Shown here: positions 24,877 to 34,070 of the stretch, in pieces
Layout: each line of letters begins with the position of its first letter
Numbering within the stretch: the stretch's first letter is position 1
NCBI GenBank assembly: GCA_024690485.1
Contig: JAILPB010000046.1
Coordinates: forward strand, 1 to 41,891
DNA: 41,891 bases
Source of the DNA: Butyrivibrio sp.
Lineage (GTDB): Bacteria > Bacillota > Clostridia > Lachnospirales > Lachnospiraceae
Direction: 5' to 3'
The notes under the pieces: generated by a model
Told to the model about the DNA's origin: nothing
What the model saw: only the letters and a program-made list of their open reading frames with translations
Databases searched by the model: none
Made by a program: the position numbers and the translations under genes

Positions 24877-25665
24877 ATGAATGTCACTATAGACGGTTTA
24901 GATATAAATTACAGAGACGAAGGACAGGGATCACTTCTGGTTCTTCTCCACGGATGGGGATCAAATGTGGATCTCTTCGATGGGATTTTCAGATTCGCAT
25001 CAAAGAAATACCACGTCGTAGGTATGGATATGCCGGGATTCGGAAAAAGTGATGAGCCAAAGGAACCTTGGGAAGTAAGCGACTTTGTGGACTTTGTAAT
25101 TAAGTTTGTAAAAGAGCTTTATCCTGAAGAGAAGGAGATTATGTTCCTTGGTCATTCCATGGGTGGAAGAGTAATCATCAAAATGATAGGAACAAAGTCT
25201 GAGGAGGAGCTTGGATTCAAGATTCCCAGAGTTATCCTTACTGACAGCGCAGGAATTAAGCCTGTTCCTTCAGCAAATCAGTCCAGTCGTACCAAGAGAT
25301 ATAAGAGATATAAGGCAATTCTTACGAAGACAGGAATTGCAAAGGTATTCCCGGGAACCCTTGAGGCCCTGCAGAAAAAGTTTGGATCTGCTGACTATGC
25401 GGCAGCTTCGCCAATTATGAGGGCAAGTCTTGTAAAAGTGGTTAACGAGGACCTTGCACCATATATGCCAAAGCTTACTATGCCTGCCCTTTTAATATGG
25501 GGAGATAAGGATACGGCAACACCTCTGTCAGATGGACAGAAGATGGAGGAACTTATGCCGGAGGCAGGACTTGCGGTAATTCCCGGAGCAGGTCATTATT
25601 CCTTCCTTGATAATCAGTACATGTATAATAAAATTCTGGGAAGCTTTTTAAATATTGAGATGTAA
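24877..25665 (+). CDS. Alpha/beta hydrolase
   Basis: Cytoplasmic alpha/beta hydrolase, 262 aa. The oxyanion segment is LHGWGSN, the nucleophile elbow GHSMGG with Ser94, acid Asp212 in WGDKDTATP and base His240 in PGAGHYSF. The substrate is unknown. ATG 24877 is chosen over GTG 24874 because AAGGAG lies 8 nt before the ATG. It starts 5 nt after the GH9-like gene and is followed after 35 nt by the MurF-like ligase, so it travels with cell-wall genes. A hydrolase in this position might act on a peptide or ester intermediate, but that is only a guess from context. Confidence 0.9.
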   Translation: MNVTIDGLDINYRDEGQGSLLVLLHGWGSNVDLFDGIFRFASKKYHVVGMDMPGFGKSDEPKEPWEVSDFVDFVIKFVKELYPEEKEIMFLGHSMGGRVIIKMIGTKSEEELGFKIPRVILTDSAGIKPVPSANQSSRTKRYKRYKAILTKTGIAKVFPGTLEALQKKFGSADYAAASPIMRASLVKVVNEDLAPYMPKLTMPALLIWGDKDTATPLSDGQKMEELMPEAGLAVIPGAGHYSFLDNQYMYNKILGSFLNIEM

Positions 25666-25700
25666 ATCTGCATGTCGCAGTTTACAAAAGAGGATTTAGT

Positions 25701-27350
25701 ATGAGTTATGTTTTGACAATAATTTACTTTATAGCATATTTAGCAGCAGCAGTTTTAGGAATCAGGTATTACACCCATATGCTGCAGCTTTCATCATATC
25801 AGTTTCAGGGTTATTTCAGATTTTTGAGATCAAAACCCCACAGATATGGACTTCATGTGGGATTTTTATGCATAACGATTCTTGCGGGAGTCCTTGGGAA
25901 TGGAAAATACGGACATATCTGTGGAATCATTTCACTGATGTTCCTTATTTTCCTTGTGATTCAGTATATTCCGAAAAAAGCTAAGAAGAAATTTGTAGTA
26001 ACAAAGAGAGTTCAGAGATTATTTATTACACTTGCGATTCTTCTTGGTATTTTTATGGTAGCAGCTTTTTGCTTTTGGAAAAACGGAGGCCATGCATCAA
26101 CTGCTGTGCTTCTTCTTGACTCAGGAGAGGCTATTTCCTATCAGCCAAGTATAAAGATTGTATCTGCATATGCGCTGCTTGCAGTATTTATGGGATTTTT
26201 ACCTCTTGTAATAGCACTTGCAAATCTCATTAATAAGCCTGTGGAAAAGAAGGTTAATGACTGGTTTATCCATGATGCCCAGAGAATCCTTAAGGAGCAT
26301 CCGAATCTCAGGATCATTGGAATCACCGGAAGTTACGGAAAGACCAGTGTTAAATATTACTTGTGGACACTTTTATCTGAGGGCTACAGAGTCCTTATGA
26401 CACCTGAAAGCTACAACACTCCCATGGGAGTTGTCCGCACTATCAGAGAGCAGCTTACGCCCATGCATGAGATTTTCATCTGTGAGATGGGAGCAAGACA
26501 CGTTCACGACATAAAAGAGATAACAGATATCGTTCATCCCGACGATGGAATCCTTACATCCATTGGACCTCAGCACCTTGAAACTTTTTATTCAATGGAC
26601 AATATCATAAATACAAAGTATGAGCTTTTTGATGCTGTATCTGAAAAGAGCAGTAATGGCCTAAAGTTTGCAAATGGAGATAATGAGTTCATTACTGGAA
26701 ATAAACGCCATGACAACGTTATTTATTATGGTGTAAGTGAAGGCTGTGATTATAGAGCAACAGATGTTCAGTACAGCGCTGACGGAGCATCCTTCAAGGT
26801 TACAACCCCTGATGGAGAAACCTGTGACTACACAATGAAACTCCTAGGAGAGCACAACGTAACCAATGTAGTCGGAGCAATTGCCATGGCTCATAAGCTT
26901 GGAATTCCGCTTGCAAAGCTCAAGATGGCTGTAAGAAGGATCACTCCCGCACCTCACAGACAGGAGCTTATAAAGCGCGGAAATGTGTCTATTATTGATG
27001 ATGCATATAATTCAAATCCCATGGGTGCAAAGCGTGCCCTTGATACTTTGTCTAAATTCAAGGACAGCGTAAGAATCCTTGTTACTCCGGGAATGGTTGA
27101 GCTTGGAGAAAAGGAAGCGGATTACAACAGAGAATTTGGTGCTCAGGCGGCTGCAGCCTGCGATTATATTATCCTTGTGGGTGGAGATCATGTTAAGCCC
27201 ATTAAGGAAGGAGCCCTGGCAGCAGGATTTTCAGAGGACAGATTGTTCATTAAGGATAATCTATCAGATGCCACTGCCCTTATGTACGAGATAGATGCCG
27301 GAAAACAGAAGGTTATCCTCCTTGAGAATGACCTTCCTGACAACTACTGA
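25701..27350 (+). CDS. Membrane-anchored MurF-like Mur ligase
   Basis: Mur ligase family protein, 549 aa, much longer than a normal MurF (about 450) because of an N-terminal membrane region with about five hydrophobic segments (3-20, 51-66, 70-90, 107-125 and 155-177). The ligase part begins near 190: P-loop GSYGKTS (210-216), SYNTPMGVVRT, CEMGARHVHDI, SIGPQHLETF, then APHRQEL and DDAYNSNPMG, which are MurF-like. MurF joins D-Ala-D-Ala to the UDP-MurNAc tripeptide. The D-Ala-D-Ala ligase gene directly downstream supports this role. The membrane anchor would place synthesis beside MraY. RBS AGAGGA lies about 9 nt before the ATG. Whether the genome also has a soluble MurF cannot be seen. Confidence 0.88.
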   Translation: MSYVLTIIYFIAYLAAAVLGIRYYTHMLQLSSYQFQGYFRFLRSKPHRYGLHVGFLCITILAGVLGNGKYGHICGIISLMFLIFLVIQYIPKKAKKKFVVTKRVQRLFITLAILLGIFMVAAFCFWKNGGHASTAVLLLDSGEAISYQPSIKIVSAYALLAVFMGFLPLVIALANLINKPVEKKVNDWFIHDAQRILKEHPNLRIIGITGSYGKTSVKYYLWTLLSEGYRVLMTPESYNTPMGVVRTIREQLTPMHEIFICEMGARHVHDIKEITDIVHPDDGILTSIGPQHLETFYSMDNIINTKYELFDAVSEKSSNGLKFANGDNEFITGNKRHDNVIYYGVSEGCDYRATDVQYSADGASFKVTTPDGETCDYTMKLLGEHNVTNVVGAIAMAHKLGIPLAKLKMAVRRITPAPHRQELIKRGNVSIIDDAYNSNPMGAKRALDTLSKFKDSVRILVTPGMVELGEKEADYNREFGAQAAAACDYIILVGGDHVKPIKEGALAAGFSEDRLFIKDNLSDATALMYEIDAGKQKVILLENDLPDNY

Positions 27351-27352
27351 TG

Positions 27353-27387
27353 TTGAAAAATTAAAAAAGACCTATATAATGGTCTTT
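27353..27387 (+). promoter_or_regulatory. Promoter of ddl overlapped by a hairpin
   Basis: TTGAAA (27353-27358), 16-nt spacer, TATAAT (27375-27380). The -10 box is the loop of a small inverted repeat, AAAGACC/GGTCTTT (27367-27387). The A-rich left and T-rich right flanks could also make it a weak terminator of the MurF-like transcript. Confidence 0.6.
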
Positions 27388-27429
27388 GTATGTTTAAGAA
27401 GTTTTTAATGTTGAAAGGAAGTGTTTTAA

Positions 27430-28644
27430 GTGAAACTTAAACTTGCTGTTTTATTTGGCGGAAAAAGTACAGAGCACGAGATATCCATTATTTCAGCGAT
27501 TCAGGCTATTGGATATATGAATAGAGAAAAATACGACATTATTCCCGTATATATTTCAAAGGATAATGATTTTTATGTAGGCGATGACGTGGATAAGATC
27601 GAAGAATATACCCACATGAACGACCTTATTAAAAAGAGTACCAAGGTCATCTGGGTTAAAGATGGCAACAAGGTAAATCTTGTTCGCTACCCCATGAAGA
27701 AATTCGGAAATAACGTAATTACAAGCGTTGATATCGCTTTCCCTATAGTACATGGTACCAATGTTGAGGATGGTGTTCTCACAGGATTTTTGCAGACTCT
27801 TGGTCTTCCTGTTGTTGGATGTGATGTTTTATCTTCAGCAGTTGGAATGAATAAATACGTTATGAAGACAGTCCTTAAGGACAATGGTATTTCAGTCCTT
27901 GATTGTAAGGTTTACACATGGACTGACAATGAGAAGCAGGATGAGCTTATTGCAAATATTGAATCCAATTTCAAGTATCCTGTTATCATAAAGCCCATTA
28001 ACTTAGGTTCAAGTATTGGTATTTCCAAAGCAGGAAGCAGAGAAGAGCTCGTAGAATCACTTGAGCTTGCTTTTGAGTTTTCCAAAAAAATCCTTGTAGA
28101 GCCTGCAATCGTTAAGCTTAAGGAAATCAACTGTTCAGTTCTTGGCGATTCTGATGAAGCAGAGGCTTCTGAGTGTGAAGAGCCTATTAATTCAGATGAG
28201 ATCCTTAGCTTCGAAGATAAGTATATCGGCGGAAATGGCGCTAAGGGTGCTAAGACAGGTGGTGCTAAGGCATCAGGCTCAAAGGGAATGGCTTCTCTTA
28301 AGAGAAAGATCCCTGCAGAAATTACAGATGATCAGAGAACATTTATCAGAAAGATGGCTGTCGATGCATTTAAGTGCCTCGGCTGTAGCGGTGTTTCCAG
28401 AATAGATTTCATGCTTGATGAGGAGACAGGAAAGATTTATCTTAATGAGATCAATACTATTCCCGGTTCACTTGCATTCTATTTGTGGGAACCTCTTGGA
28501 AAGAAATACTCTCAGCTTCTTGACGATATGATCGATATCGCAATCAAGCAGGACAGAGAGAGTCATAAGATCGTATTCTCATTTGAGACTAACGTCCTTG
28601 AAGGCGTTCACCTTGGCGGTGGCTCAAAGGGAAGCAAGATGTAA
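27430..28644 (+). CDS. ddl: D-alanine--D-alanine ligase
   Basis: ATP-grasp ligase forming D-Ala-D-Ala for peptidoglycan, 404 aa, longer than the usual 300-370. LFGGKSTEHEISIISA is the N-terminal signature, HGTNVEDG and KPINLGSSIGISK are substrate and ATP elements, and NEINTIPGSLAFYLWEP binds the metals and D-Ala. Between FEDKY and IPAEI, in the omega-loop that covers the active site, there is a Gly/Lys/Ala-rich stretch (267-292) not seen in textbook Ddl, and a second GGGSKGSKM tail ends the protein. The C-terminal SLAFY, not the VanA-type sequence, fits a D-Ala rather than D-lactate enzyme, although I cannot be certain by eye. Start is GTG with AAAGGAAG 8 nt upstream. Confidence 0.95.
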   Translation: MKLKLAVLFGGKSTEHEISIISAIQAIGYMNREKYDIIPVYISKDNDFYVGDDVDKIEEYTHMNDLIKKSTKVIWVKDGNKVNLVRYPMKKFGNNVITSVDIAFPIVHGTNVEDGVLTGFLQTLGLPVVGCDVLSSAVGMNKYVMKTVLKDNGISVLDCKVYTWTDNEKQDELIANIESNFKYPVIIKPINLGSSIGISKAGSREELVESLELAFEFSKKILVEPAIVKLKEINCSVLGDSDEAEASECEEPINSDEILSFEDKYIGGNGAKGAKTGGAKASGSKGMASLKRKIPAEITDDQRTFIRKMAVDAFKCLGCSGVSRIDFMLDEETGKIYLNEINTIPGSLAFYLWEPLGKKYSQLLDDMIDIAIKQDRESHKIVFSFETNVLEGVHLGGGSKGSKM

Positions 28645-28649
28645 GAAAA

Positions 28650-28688
28650 TAAAAAACAAGACGCTTTACACAAGCGCCTTGTTTTTTT
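28650..28688. terminator. Bidirectional terminator between ddl and plsC
   Basis: ACAAG-A-CGCTT (from 28656) pairs with AAGCG-C-CTTGT, with A6 before and T7 after. The stop codon of plsC (28666-28668) lies inside the hairpin, so the minus-strand gene ends within its own terminator. Confidence 0.85.
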
Positions 28689-29397
28689 CATATGTTTCTT
28701 TGATAATGTTAAAACAGTAGTTATCAATGAACTTTTTATCTTCAGGAGAAAGCTGATCTAAGTAGATGGGCTTACCATATTCCAGAACTACATGAGTTTT
28801 CTTTATGAAAGGTATGTGCTTTTCAAAGACTTCGTCGGAATTGTTGATGGTCATGGGAACGATGGGGCATCCGCTCTTTTGAGCAATCTTGAAACTTCCT
28901 TTATGGAAGGAAAGCATCTCGTCACCACTGTTTCTTGTTCCTTCAGGATAAATGGCAATGGAGATGCCGTTTTTTACATCATCGATTGCCTTGAGGATAA
29001 CCTCGAGGCCCTGGCGGATATCCTCTCTGTCAAGGAATAAGCAGTTCATATTGCGCATCCACTGAGAAAGAATTGGATAGCGAAGCATCTGCTTTTTAGC
29101 GATATAACCGGTGAGTCTTGGAACTCTTGCATAGGAAAGAACGATATCAAAATAACTTCTGTGGTTTCCGATGTAGAGAACGGCCTGATCAAGAGGTACG
29201 TTTTCCTCACCGATAACAGTGAGCTTTACACCGGATAAAAAGGAAACAATTCTGAATGCTACGGATACTATTTTCAGAGAAGCAGCGCCTTTGGCGTGCA
29301 TATTGAATTTACCTACAATCCACAAAATAAGGTGGATAGGAATACTTATTATAAAAAATACAAGTAAAAATAAAACAACTAAAATAAATCTAATCAT
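28666..29397 (-). CDS. plsC: 1-acyl-sn-glycerol-3-phosphate acyltransferase
   Basis: Adds the second acyl chain in phosphatidic acid synthesis, 243 aa. An N-terminal membrane segment (2-27) is followed by NHRSYFD with the catalytic H79-x4-D84, then FLDRED, PEGTRNSG (151-158) for the phosphate, and PIVPMTI. ATG 29397 is preferred because GGAG lies 9 nt upstream. A TTG at 29412 overlaps that site. An extended -10 box TGT-TATACT (hexamer 29434-29439, minus) lies in the 78-bp gap shared with the divergent pyr operon. Confidence 0.93.
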   Translation of the reverse strand: MIRFILVVLFLLVFFIISIPIHLILWIVGKFNMHAKGAASLKIVSVAFRIVSFLSGVKLTVIGEENVPLDQAVLYIGNHRSYFDIVLSYARVPRLTGYIAKKQMLRYPILSQWMRNMNCLFLDREDIRQGLEVILKAIDDVKNGISIAIYPEGTRNSGDEMLSFHKGSFKIAQKSGCPIVPMTINNSDEVFEKHIPFIKKTHVVLEYGKPIYLDQLSPEDKKFIDNYCFNIIKETYEKNKALV

Positions 29398-29475
29398 TAC
29401 TACAATCTCCAATCTGATTTTAGGGCAAAAACTAGTATAACATAATTATATAGTAATATCATGGGAGGCTGCTAT

Positions 29476-30744
29476 ATGTTGTTAATTAAAAACGGATTCA
29501 TGATAGATCCTGCAAGCGGAGTTTGCGGAATAAGGACTATCCTCATAAAAGACGGGATAATAGCTAAAGTTTGTGAAGGGGATATTAACGAGGAATCTGC
29601 GGACAGAGTGATCGATGCCACTGGAATGATCGTAGCTCCCGGTCTTGTGGATGCACATGTGCATTTCAGAGATCCCGGTTTTACAGAAAAAGAGGATATC
29701 CTTACCGGGGGAGAAGCAGCAAAAGCCGGCGGATTTACAAGTGTCATAATGATGGGTAACACTGAGCCTCACATGGATAATGTCGATACCATAAAATACG
29801 CCCTTGAAAAAGGTAAGAAGACTGGAATTAAGGTCTATACCTGCGGTAATATCACAGCAAACATGGATGGCAAGATTGTCACAAATATGGATGAGCTTTT
29901 AGAGGCAGGTGCAGTGCTTTTTACTGATGACGGAAAGCCAATAGTTGATGAAACAATTATGGAAGCAGCCTGCAGGGAGTCTGCAAGACTTTCAAAAGTT
30001 TTAAGTCTTCATGAGGAAAACCCGGAGTTTATAACAGAGAATGGAATAAATTCAGGGGATGTGGCTTTAAAATTGGGGCTTAAAGGTTCACCCAGACAGG
30101 CTGAGATATCAATGGTTGAAAGAGATATCGAGATAGCTGAAAGAACCGGAGCAGAGCTTACAATACAGCATATAAGTACAAAAGAAGCCGTGGAACTTAT
30201 AAGAGACGCCAGAAAGACCAATAAGAAAATCCACGCTGAGGCAACTCCTCATCACTTTACACTCACTGATGAAGCCGTACTAACCCATGGCACAATGGCT
30301 AAGATGAACCCGCCTCTTAGAAAAGAAGAGGACAGGCAGGCAATTATCAAAGGAATTGCAGATGGAACAATTGAAACCATCGCAACAGATCATGCACCTC
30401 ATACTTTTCAGGAAAAACAGCAGGAGTTTAAGAAGGCTCCTAGCGGAATAATAGGCCTTGAGACCTCGCTTGGTCTTGGTATAAGAGAGCTTGTTCACAA
30501 GGGATACATGGATATGAGCACACTTTTATCCAGAATGACAGTGGAACCGGCAAAGATTTACGGTCTAGATGCAGGAGAAATAAAGGTAGGCAAAGAAGCG
30601 GACCTTGTGATTTTTAATGAAAATGAAATGAAATGCTACGACAGCTTCAGATCCAAGGCGGAAAACAGCCCCTTTAAGGGGGAGAGCCTTCCGGGAAAAG
30701 TGCATTACACAATATGCAGAGGCAAAGTCGTTTACGAAGCATAA
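29476..30744 (+). CDS. pyrC: Dihydroorotase
   Basis: Zinc amidohydrolase closing carbamoyl-aspartate to dihydroorotate in pyrimidine synthesis, 422 aa, class I (Bacillus-type) length. Metal ligands: His61 and His63 in DAHVHFRDPG, further histidines in SLHEENPEF and IQHIST, and ATDHAPHT near the C-terminus. Start 29476 is fixed by GGGAGG 7 nt upstream. The ATG at 29461 would place that site inside the gene. First of a pyrC-pyrK-pyrD operon. No PyrR-type attenuator was recognised in the short leader. Confidence 0.96.
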   Translation: MLLIKNGFMIDPASGVCGIRTILIKDGIIAKVCEGDINEESADRVIDATGMIVAPGLVDAHVHFRDPGFTEKEDILTGGEAAKAGGFTSVIMMGNTEPHMDNVDTIKYALEKGKKTGIKVYTCGNITANMDGKIVTNMDELLEAGAVLFTDDGKPIVDETIMEAACRESARLSKVLSLHEENPEFITENGINSGDVALKLGLKGSPRQAEISMVERDIEIAERTGAELTIQHISTKEAVELIRDARKTNKKIHAEATPHHFTLTDEAVLTHGTMAKMNPPLRKEEDRQAIIKGIADGTIETIATDHAPHTFQEKQQEFKKAPSGIIGLETSLGLGIRELVHKGYMDMSTLLSRMTVEPAKIYGLDAGEIKVGKEADLVIFNENEMKCYDSFRSKAENSPFKGESLPGKVHYTICRGKVVYEA

Positions 30745-30766
30745 AGGACAGGAGAAGGGAGTTTTT

Positions 30767-31558
30767 ATGGCTAAGAAAAAGAAGATTACAGCCAGAGTAG
30801 TATCGCAGAAAGTTCTGGCAGAAGGTGTTATGGACCTTTGTATCGAGACGAATCTTGCGGAGGATGCAAAGCCAGGTCAGTTTGTTGGTATTTTTCCAAA
30901 GAATGCGGCAACATTATTGCCAAGACCAATAAGTATCTGCGGATATGATAAGGAAAAGGGAACACTTCGTATAGTGTACAGAATAGCCGGAACCGGTACT
31001 GCAGAGTTTTCATTATATAAGCAAGGTGACAGCGTGCAGGTTCTAGGTGTTCTCGGTAACGGATTCCCTCTTGATAAGGCTGAGGGCAAGAAAGTCCTCA
31101 TAATAGGAGGAGGAATCGGAGTTCCCCCGCTTCTTGGTCTTGCAAAGGAGTTGAAGTCTTTAGGCAAGGCTTCTGAAATAGCGATGGTAATGGGATACCG
31201 CGACAGCGAGACATTTTTAGCTGACGAATTTGGGGATCAGGGAAGCCTCTACATCGCAACCGAAGATGGAAGCGTAGGAACAAAGGGGAATGTTATTGAT
31301 GCCTGCAGAGAAAATGGTATCAAAGCTGATGTGATCTATGCCTGCGGACCCATGCCGATGCTTAAGGGTGTTAAGAACTTCGCTGCAGAAATCGGAGCAA
31401 AGGCTTATCTTAGCCTTGAAGAGAGAATGGCCTGCGGAGTTGGCGCTTGTCTTGGATGTATCTGCAAGACTAAAAATGTTGATGAGCATTCTCATGTGAA
31501 CAATGCTCGAATCTGTACAGACGGTCCTGTATTTGATGCAGATGACCTGGAACTTTAA
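30767..31558 (+). CDS. pyrK: Dihydroorotate dehydrogenase electron transfer subunit
   Basis: FAD and 2Fe-2S subunit that passes electrons from PyrDB to NAD, 263 aa. The flavin motif is LPRPISICGYD (51-61), the NAD site GGGIGVPPLLGL (114-125), and the cluster cysteines C223-x4-C228-x2-C231 with Cys250 (GVGACLGC, then ARICTDGPVF). It lies 22 nt after pyrC with GGAGAAGGGAG upstream, and 48 nt before pyrD, its partner. Presence of PyrK marks the class 1B, NAD-dependent enzyme. Confidence 0.96.
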   Translation: MAKKKKITARVVSQKVLAEGVMDLCIETNLAEDAKPGQFVGIFPKNAATLLPRPISICGYDKEKGTLRIVYRIAGTGTAEFSLYKQGDSVQVLGVLGNGFPLDKAEGKKVLIIGGGIGVPPLLGLAKELKSLGKASEIAMVMGYRDSETFLADEFGDQGSLYIATEDGSVGTKGNVIDACRENGIKADVIYACGPMPMLKGVKNFAAEIGAKAYLSLEERMACGVGACLGCICKTKNVDEHSHVNNARICTDGPVFDADDLEL

Positions 31559-31606
31559 GAGAATTGTTTGACGGATTATAAGAGCGGATAAAAGAAAGGA
31601 TCACGT

Positions 31607-32506
31607 ATGAATACTCAGATAAATATTGCCGGAGTTACATTTAAGAATCCTGTGATGACAGCTTCAGGAACCTTTGGATCCGGTATGGAATATGCAGAAT
31701 TTGTTGATTTAAACAGACTTGGAGCGGTAGTTACAAAGGGCGTTGCAAATGTGCCATGGCCGGGAAACCCCACGCCCAGAGTTGCGGAGGTATATGGCGG
31801 AATGCTTAATGCCATAGGTCTTCAGAATCCGGGCGTTGATGTAATGATAGAGAGAGACCTTCCCTTTTTGAAGGATTTTGATACCAGAGTTATCGTAAAT
31901 GTATGCGGAAAGAGCACTCAGGACTATGTAGATGTGGTTGAAAAGCTTTCCGACCAGCCGGTGGATATGCTTGAAATAAATGTTTCCTGCCCTAATGTAA
32001 AAGAAGGCGGAATTGCTTTTGGTCAGAATCCCGATGCGTTATATGACATTACGAAGGAAATAAAAAAGCATGCTAAGCAGCCAATTATCATGAAGCTTAG
32101 CCCTAATGTTACCAGCATTTCTGAGATGGCAAAGGCAGCGGAGGCAGCAGGTTCTGATGCAATATCACTTATAAATACCATAACCGGTATGAAGATAGAT
32201 ATTTACAGAAGAAAATTTGCCATAGCAAATAAGACAGGAGGTCTGTCAGGTCCTGCAATAAAGCCTGTTGCGGTTCGCATGGTATATGAGGCTTCTCATG
32301 CAGTTAAGATTCCGGTTATCGGAATGGGCGGAATTGCCACAGCAGAGGATGCGATTGAGTTTATTATGGCAGGTGCCACAGGAATAGCTGTAGGAGCCAT
32401 GAATTTCCATGATCCATATGCAACAATTAAAGTTGTCGAGGGAATTGAGAGATTTATGGAAGAGCAGGGAATTGAAGATATAAATGATATCAGAGGATGC
32501 GTCTGA
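31607..32506 (+). CDS. pyrD: Dihydroorotate dehydrogenase, catalytic subunit (class 1B)
   Basis: FMN enzyme oxidising dihydroorotate to orotate, 299 aa. The catalytic base is Cys128 in NVSCPNVKEGG, as in class 1 enzymes. FMN-phosphate segments are GMGGIATAEDAIEF and GATGIAVGAMNF. It works as a heterotetramer with the PyrK subunit encoded just upstream. AAAGGA is about 9 nt before the ATG. Last gene of the operon, followed by a strong terminator. Confidence 0.97.
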   Translation: MNTQINIAGVTFKNPVMTASGTFGSGMEYAEFVDLNRLGAVVTKGVANVPWPGNPTPRVAEVYGGMLNAIGLQNPGVDVMIERDLPFLKDFDTRVIVNVCGKSTQDYVDVVEKLSDQPVDMLEINVSCPNVKEGGIAFGQNPDALYDITKEIKKHAKQPIIMKLSPNVTSISEMAKAAEAAGSDAISLINTITGMKIDIYRRKFAIANKTGGLSGPAIKPVAVRMVYEASHAVKIPVIGMGGIATAEDAIEFIMAGATGIAVGAMNFHDPYATIKVVEGIERFMEEQGIEDINDIRGCV

Positions 32507-32509
32507 TTA

Positions 32510-32550
32510 AAGAAAAGTGCAGGTACCACGCGGCATCTGCACTTTTCATT
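32510..32550 (+). terminator. Terminator of the pyrCKD operon
   Basis: Stem AAAAGTGCAG with CTGCACTTTT (10 bp, exact), with an additional inner pairing ACC/GGC-type region in the 14-nt centre, then TTTTCATTTC. It also faces the DUF1934 gene. Confidence 0.88.
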
Positions 32551-32597
32551 TCATATGAAACTCTTTTTTTTTATGGAATTTTTGTTGTGACCGAATT

Positions 32598-33002
32598 TCA
32601 AACTTCAAAGTTATAACTGATTCTTACCTTTGAGTCGGATATTTTGTCGCCGTCCATCTGAAGCTCGTAATGTACGTGAGCAGCTATTCTTTTGTTTGAA
32701 AGCTCGATCATAAGGTTCTTGGTTATGACAGTCATGTTCATGATGCCAAAGGGAGTGGAATAAGGAGTACTCCATACTTCACCAAGCTTAAACCTCATAT
32801 CGGATGTGACCTGTCCGGTCTGCTTCATATTGATGGTACCTTCACCGATTTCAAGAAAATGAGTTATGTTATCCTCATCTACATAAGTGATGGTATAAAT
32901 TCCTTCATTTAATTTGCAGGTAGCTTTGCACTCGGTTTTTACTATCTCCGGGTGACCGTCTCCGTGGTCGTGAGCTCCTGCTATTCTGATTGTTCCGTTC
33001 AT
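32598..33002 (-). CDS. DUF1934 family beta-barrel protein (YwiB-like)
   Basis: A 134-residue cytoplasmic protein rich in beta-strand patterns. The block STPYSTPFGIMNMTV and the surrounding FKLGEVW and HVHYELQMDG match the DUF1934/YwiB family of small calycin-like barrels, function unknown. The start has AAGGAAAA 4-8 nt upstream. It lies 48 nt after ispE on the same strand and is probably co-transcribed with it. Confidence 0.85.
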   Translation of the reverse strand: MNGTIRIAGAHDHGDGHPEIVKTECKATCKLNEGIYTITYVDEDNITHFLEIGEGTINMKQTGQVTSDMRFKLGEVWSTPYSTPFGIMNMTVITKNLMIELSNKRIAAHVHYELQMDGDKISDSKVRISYNFEV

Positions 33003-33050
33003 GTGTTTTTCCTTGTAAAAAATGATTTATGATACTTTATCTGCAGCTGA

Positions 33051-33911
33051 TCATATAGGCTTACAGATAAATAAATCCGGAGCGATTCCGCGGCTACGAA
33101 GTTCATTTACTGCATGCTCCGCACCTGCAAGGTTTCTGTTTTCATAAATACCAAACACTGTAGGGCCGCTTCCGCTCATTCTGGCTCCCATTGCTCCGTT
33201 TGCAAGAAGCACCTGTCTGATCTCTTCAATAACAGGATATTTTCCGGAGGTTATGGGCTCAAGAACATTGCCAAGTCTGTCTGTTATGCCCTGAAGGTCC
33301 TTGTTTTCAAGGGCAGCTACGATTCCGTCGATATCGGGATGGTTTTCTATAGGTGATGCATCAAGGGTTGTATAAGCCCATGCAGTTGATACATCAAGCT
33401 TTGGCTTAGCTATAACTATGTGGCATCCGGGCATATCCTTAAGAGGTGTAAGCTCTTCGCCTATGCCTTCTGAAAGGGCAGTTCCGCCGCAGATGCAATA
33501 GGGAATATCTGCGCCAAGTTTTACACCAAGTTTGCACATGGTCTGAGTATCCATTCCCAGGTTCCACAACTCATTTAATGCATGATAGCAAGCTGCGCCG
33601 TCGGTACTTCCACCGGCCATTCCTGCAGCCATGGGAATGCTTTTGTTAAGCTCAACAAGAACGCCCTGCTTTATGCCATATTTTTCCTTGAGCTGATTGG
33701 CAACCTTCCAGATAAGGTTCCTGTTATCGCAGGGAATCTTTGGGTTATTGGTCTTTATTACGATCTTTTCATCATCTCTTATGGAAAAGGACAGTTCGTC
33801 GAAAAGATCGATGCTCTGCATGATCATTTTTACAAGATGGTATCCGTCGTCTCTTTTGCCAAGAACATCAAGACCAAGATTAATTTTTGCATATGCTTTT
33901 CTTTTTATCAT
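33051..33911 (-). CDS. ispE: 4-diphosphocytidyl-2-C-methyl-D-erythritol kinase
   Basis: GHMP kinase of the MEP isoprenoid pathway, 286 aa. AYAKINLGLDV carries the N-terminal lysine and KRDDGYH the substrate loop. The ATP loop is PMAAGMAGGSTDGA and the third motif MSGSGPTVFGIY. RBS AAAGG lies 8 nt before the ATG. Its product feeds undecaprenyl phosphate for the wall genes elsewhere in the window. Upstream, TACAAT on the minus strand (about 33949-33954) is a possible -10. Confidence 0.96.
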   Translation of the reverse strand: MIKRKAYAKINLGLDVLGKRDDGYHLVKMIMQSIDLFDELSFSIRDDEKIVIKTNNPKIPCDNRNLIWKVANQLKEKYGIKQGVLVELNKSIPMAAGMAGGSTDGAACYHALNELWNLGMDTQTMCKLGVKLGADIPYCICGGTALSEGIGEELTPLKDMPGCHIVIAKPKLDVSTAWAYTTLDASPIENHPDIDGIVAALENKDLQGITDRLGNVLEPITSGKYPVIEEIRQVLLANGAMGARMSGSGPTVFGIYENRNLAGAEHAVNELRSRGIAPDLFICKPI

Positions 33912-34070
33912 TTAAACAGCCTTTCTGACTCTTTCGATATATATGTATATTGTAGCGAAGAACGGTTATTTAACGCCACTAGTTTATAAATATATAATAT
34001 AATCCTTTTTTTGTGGAAAAATACGAGTAAATTTTATATTTTTTTAATTGAAAAGAGGGATATGTTTTCC

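Noticed and set aside
29398-29475. PyrR-type attenuator before pyrC
   Set aside because: The gap is only 78 bp and has no antiterminator/terminator pair or PyrR-binding loop.
33582-33989. 135-codon plus-strand frame over ispE
   Set aside because: Antisense shadow of ispE. No RBS and no family resemblance.
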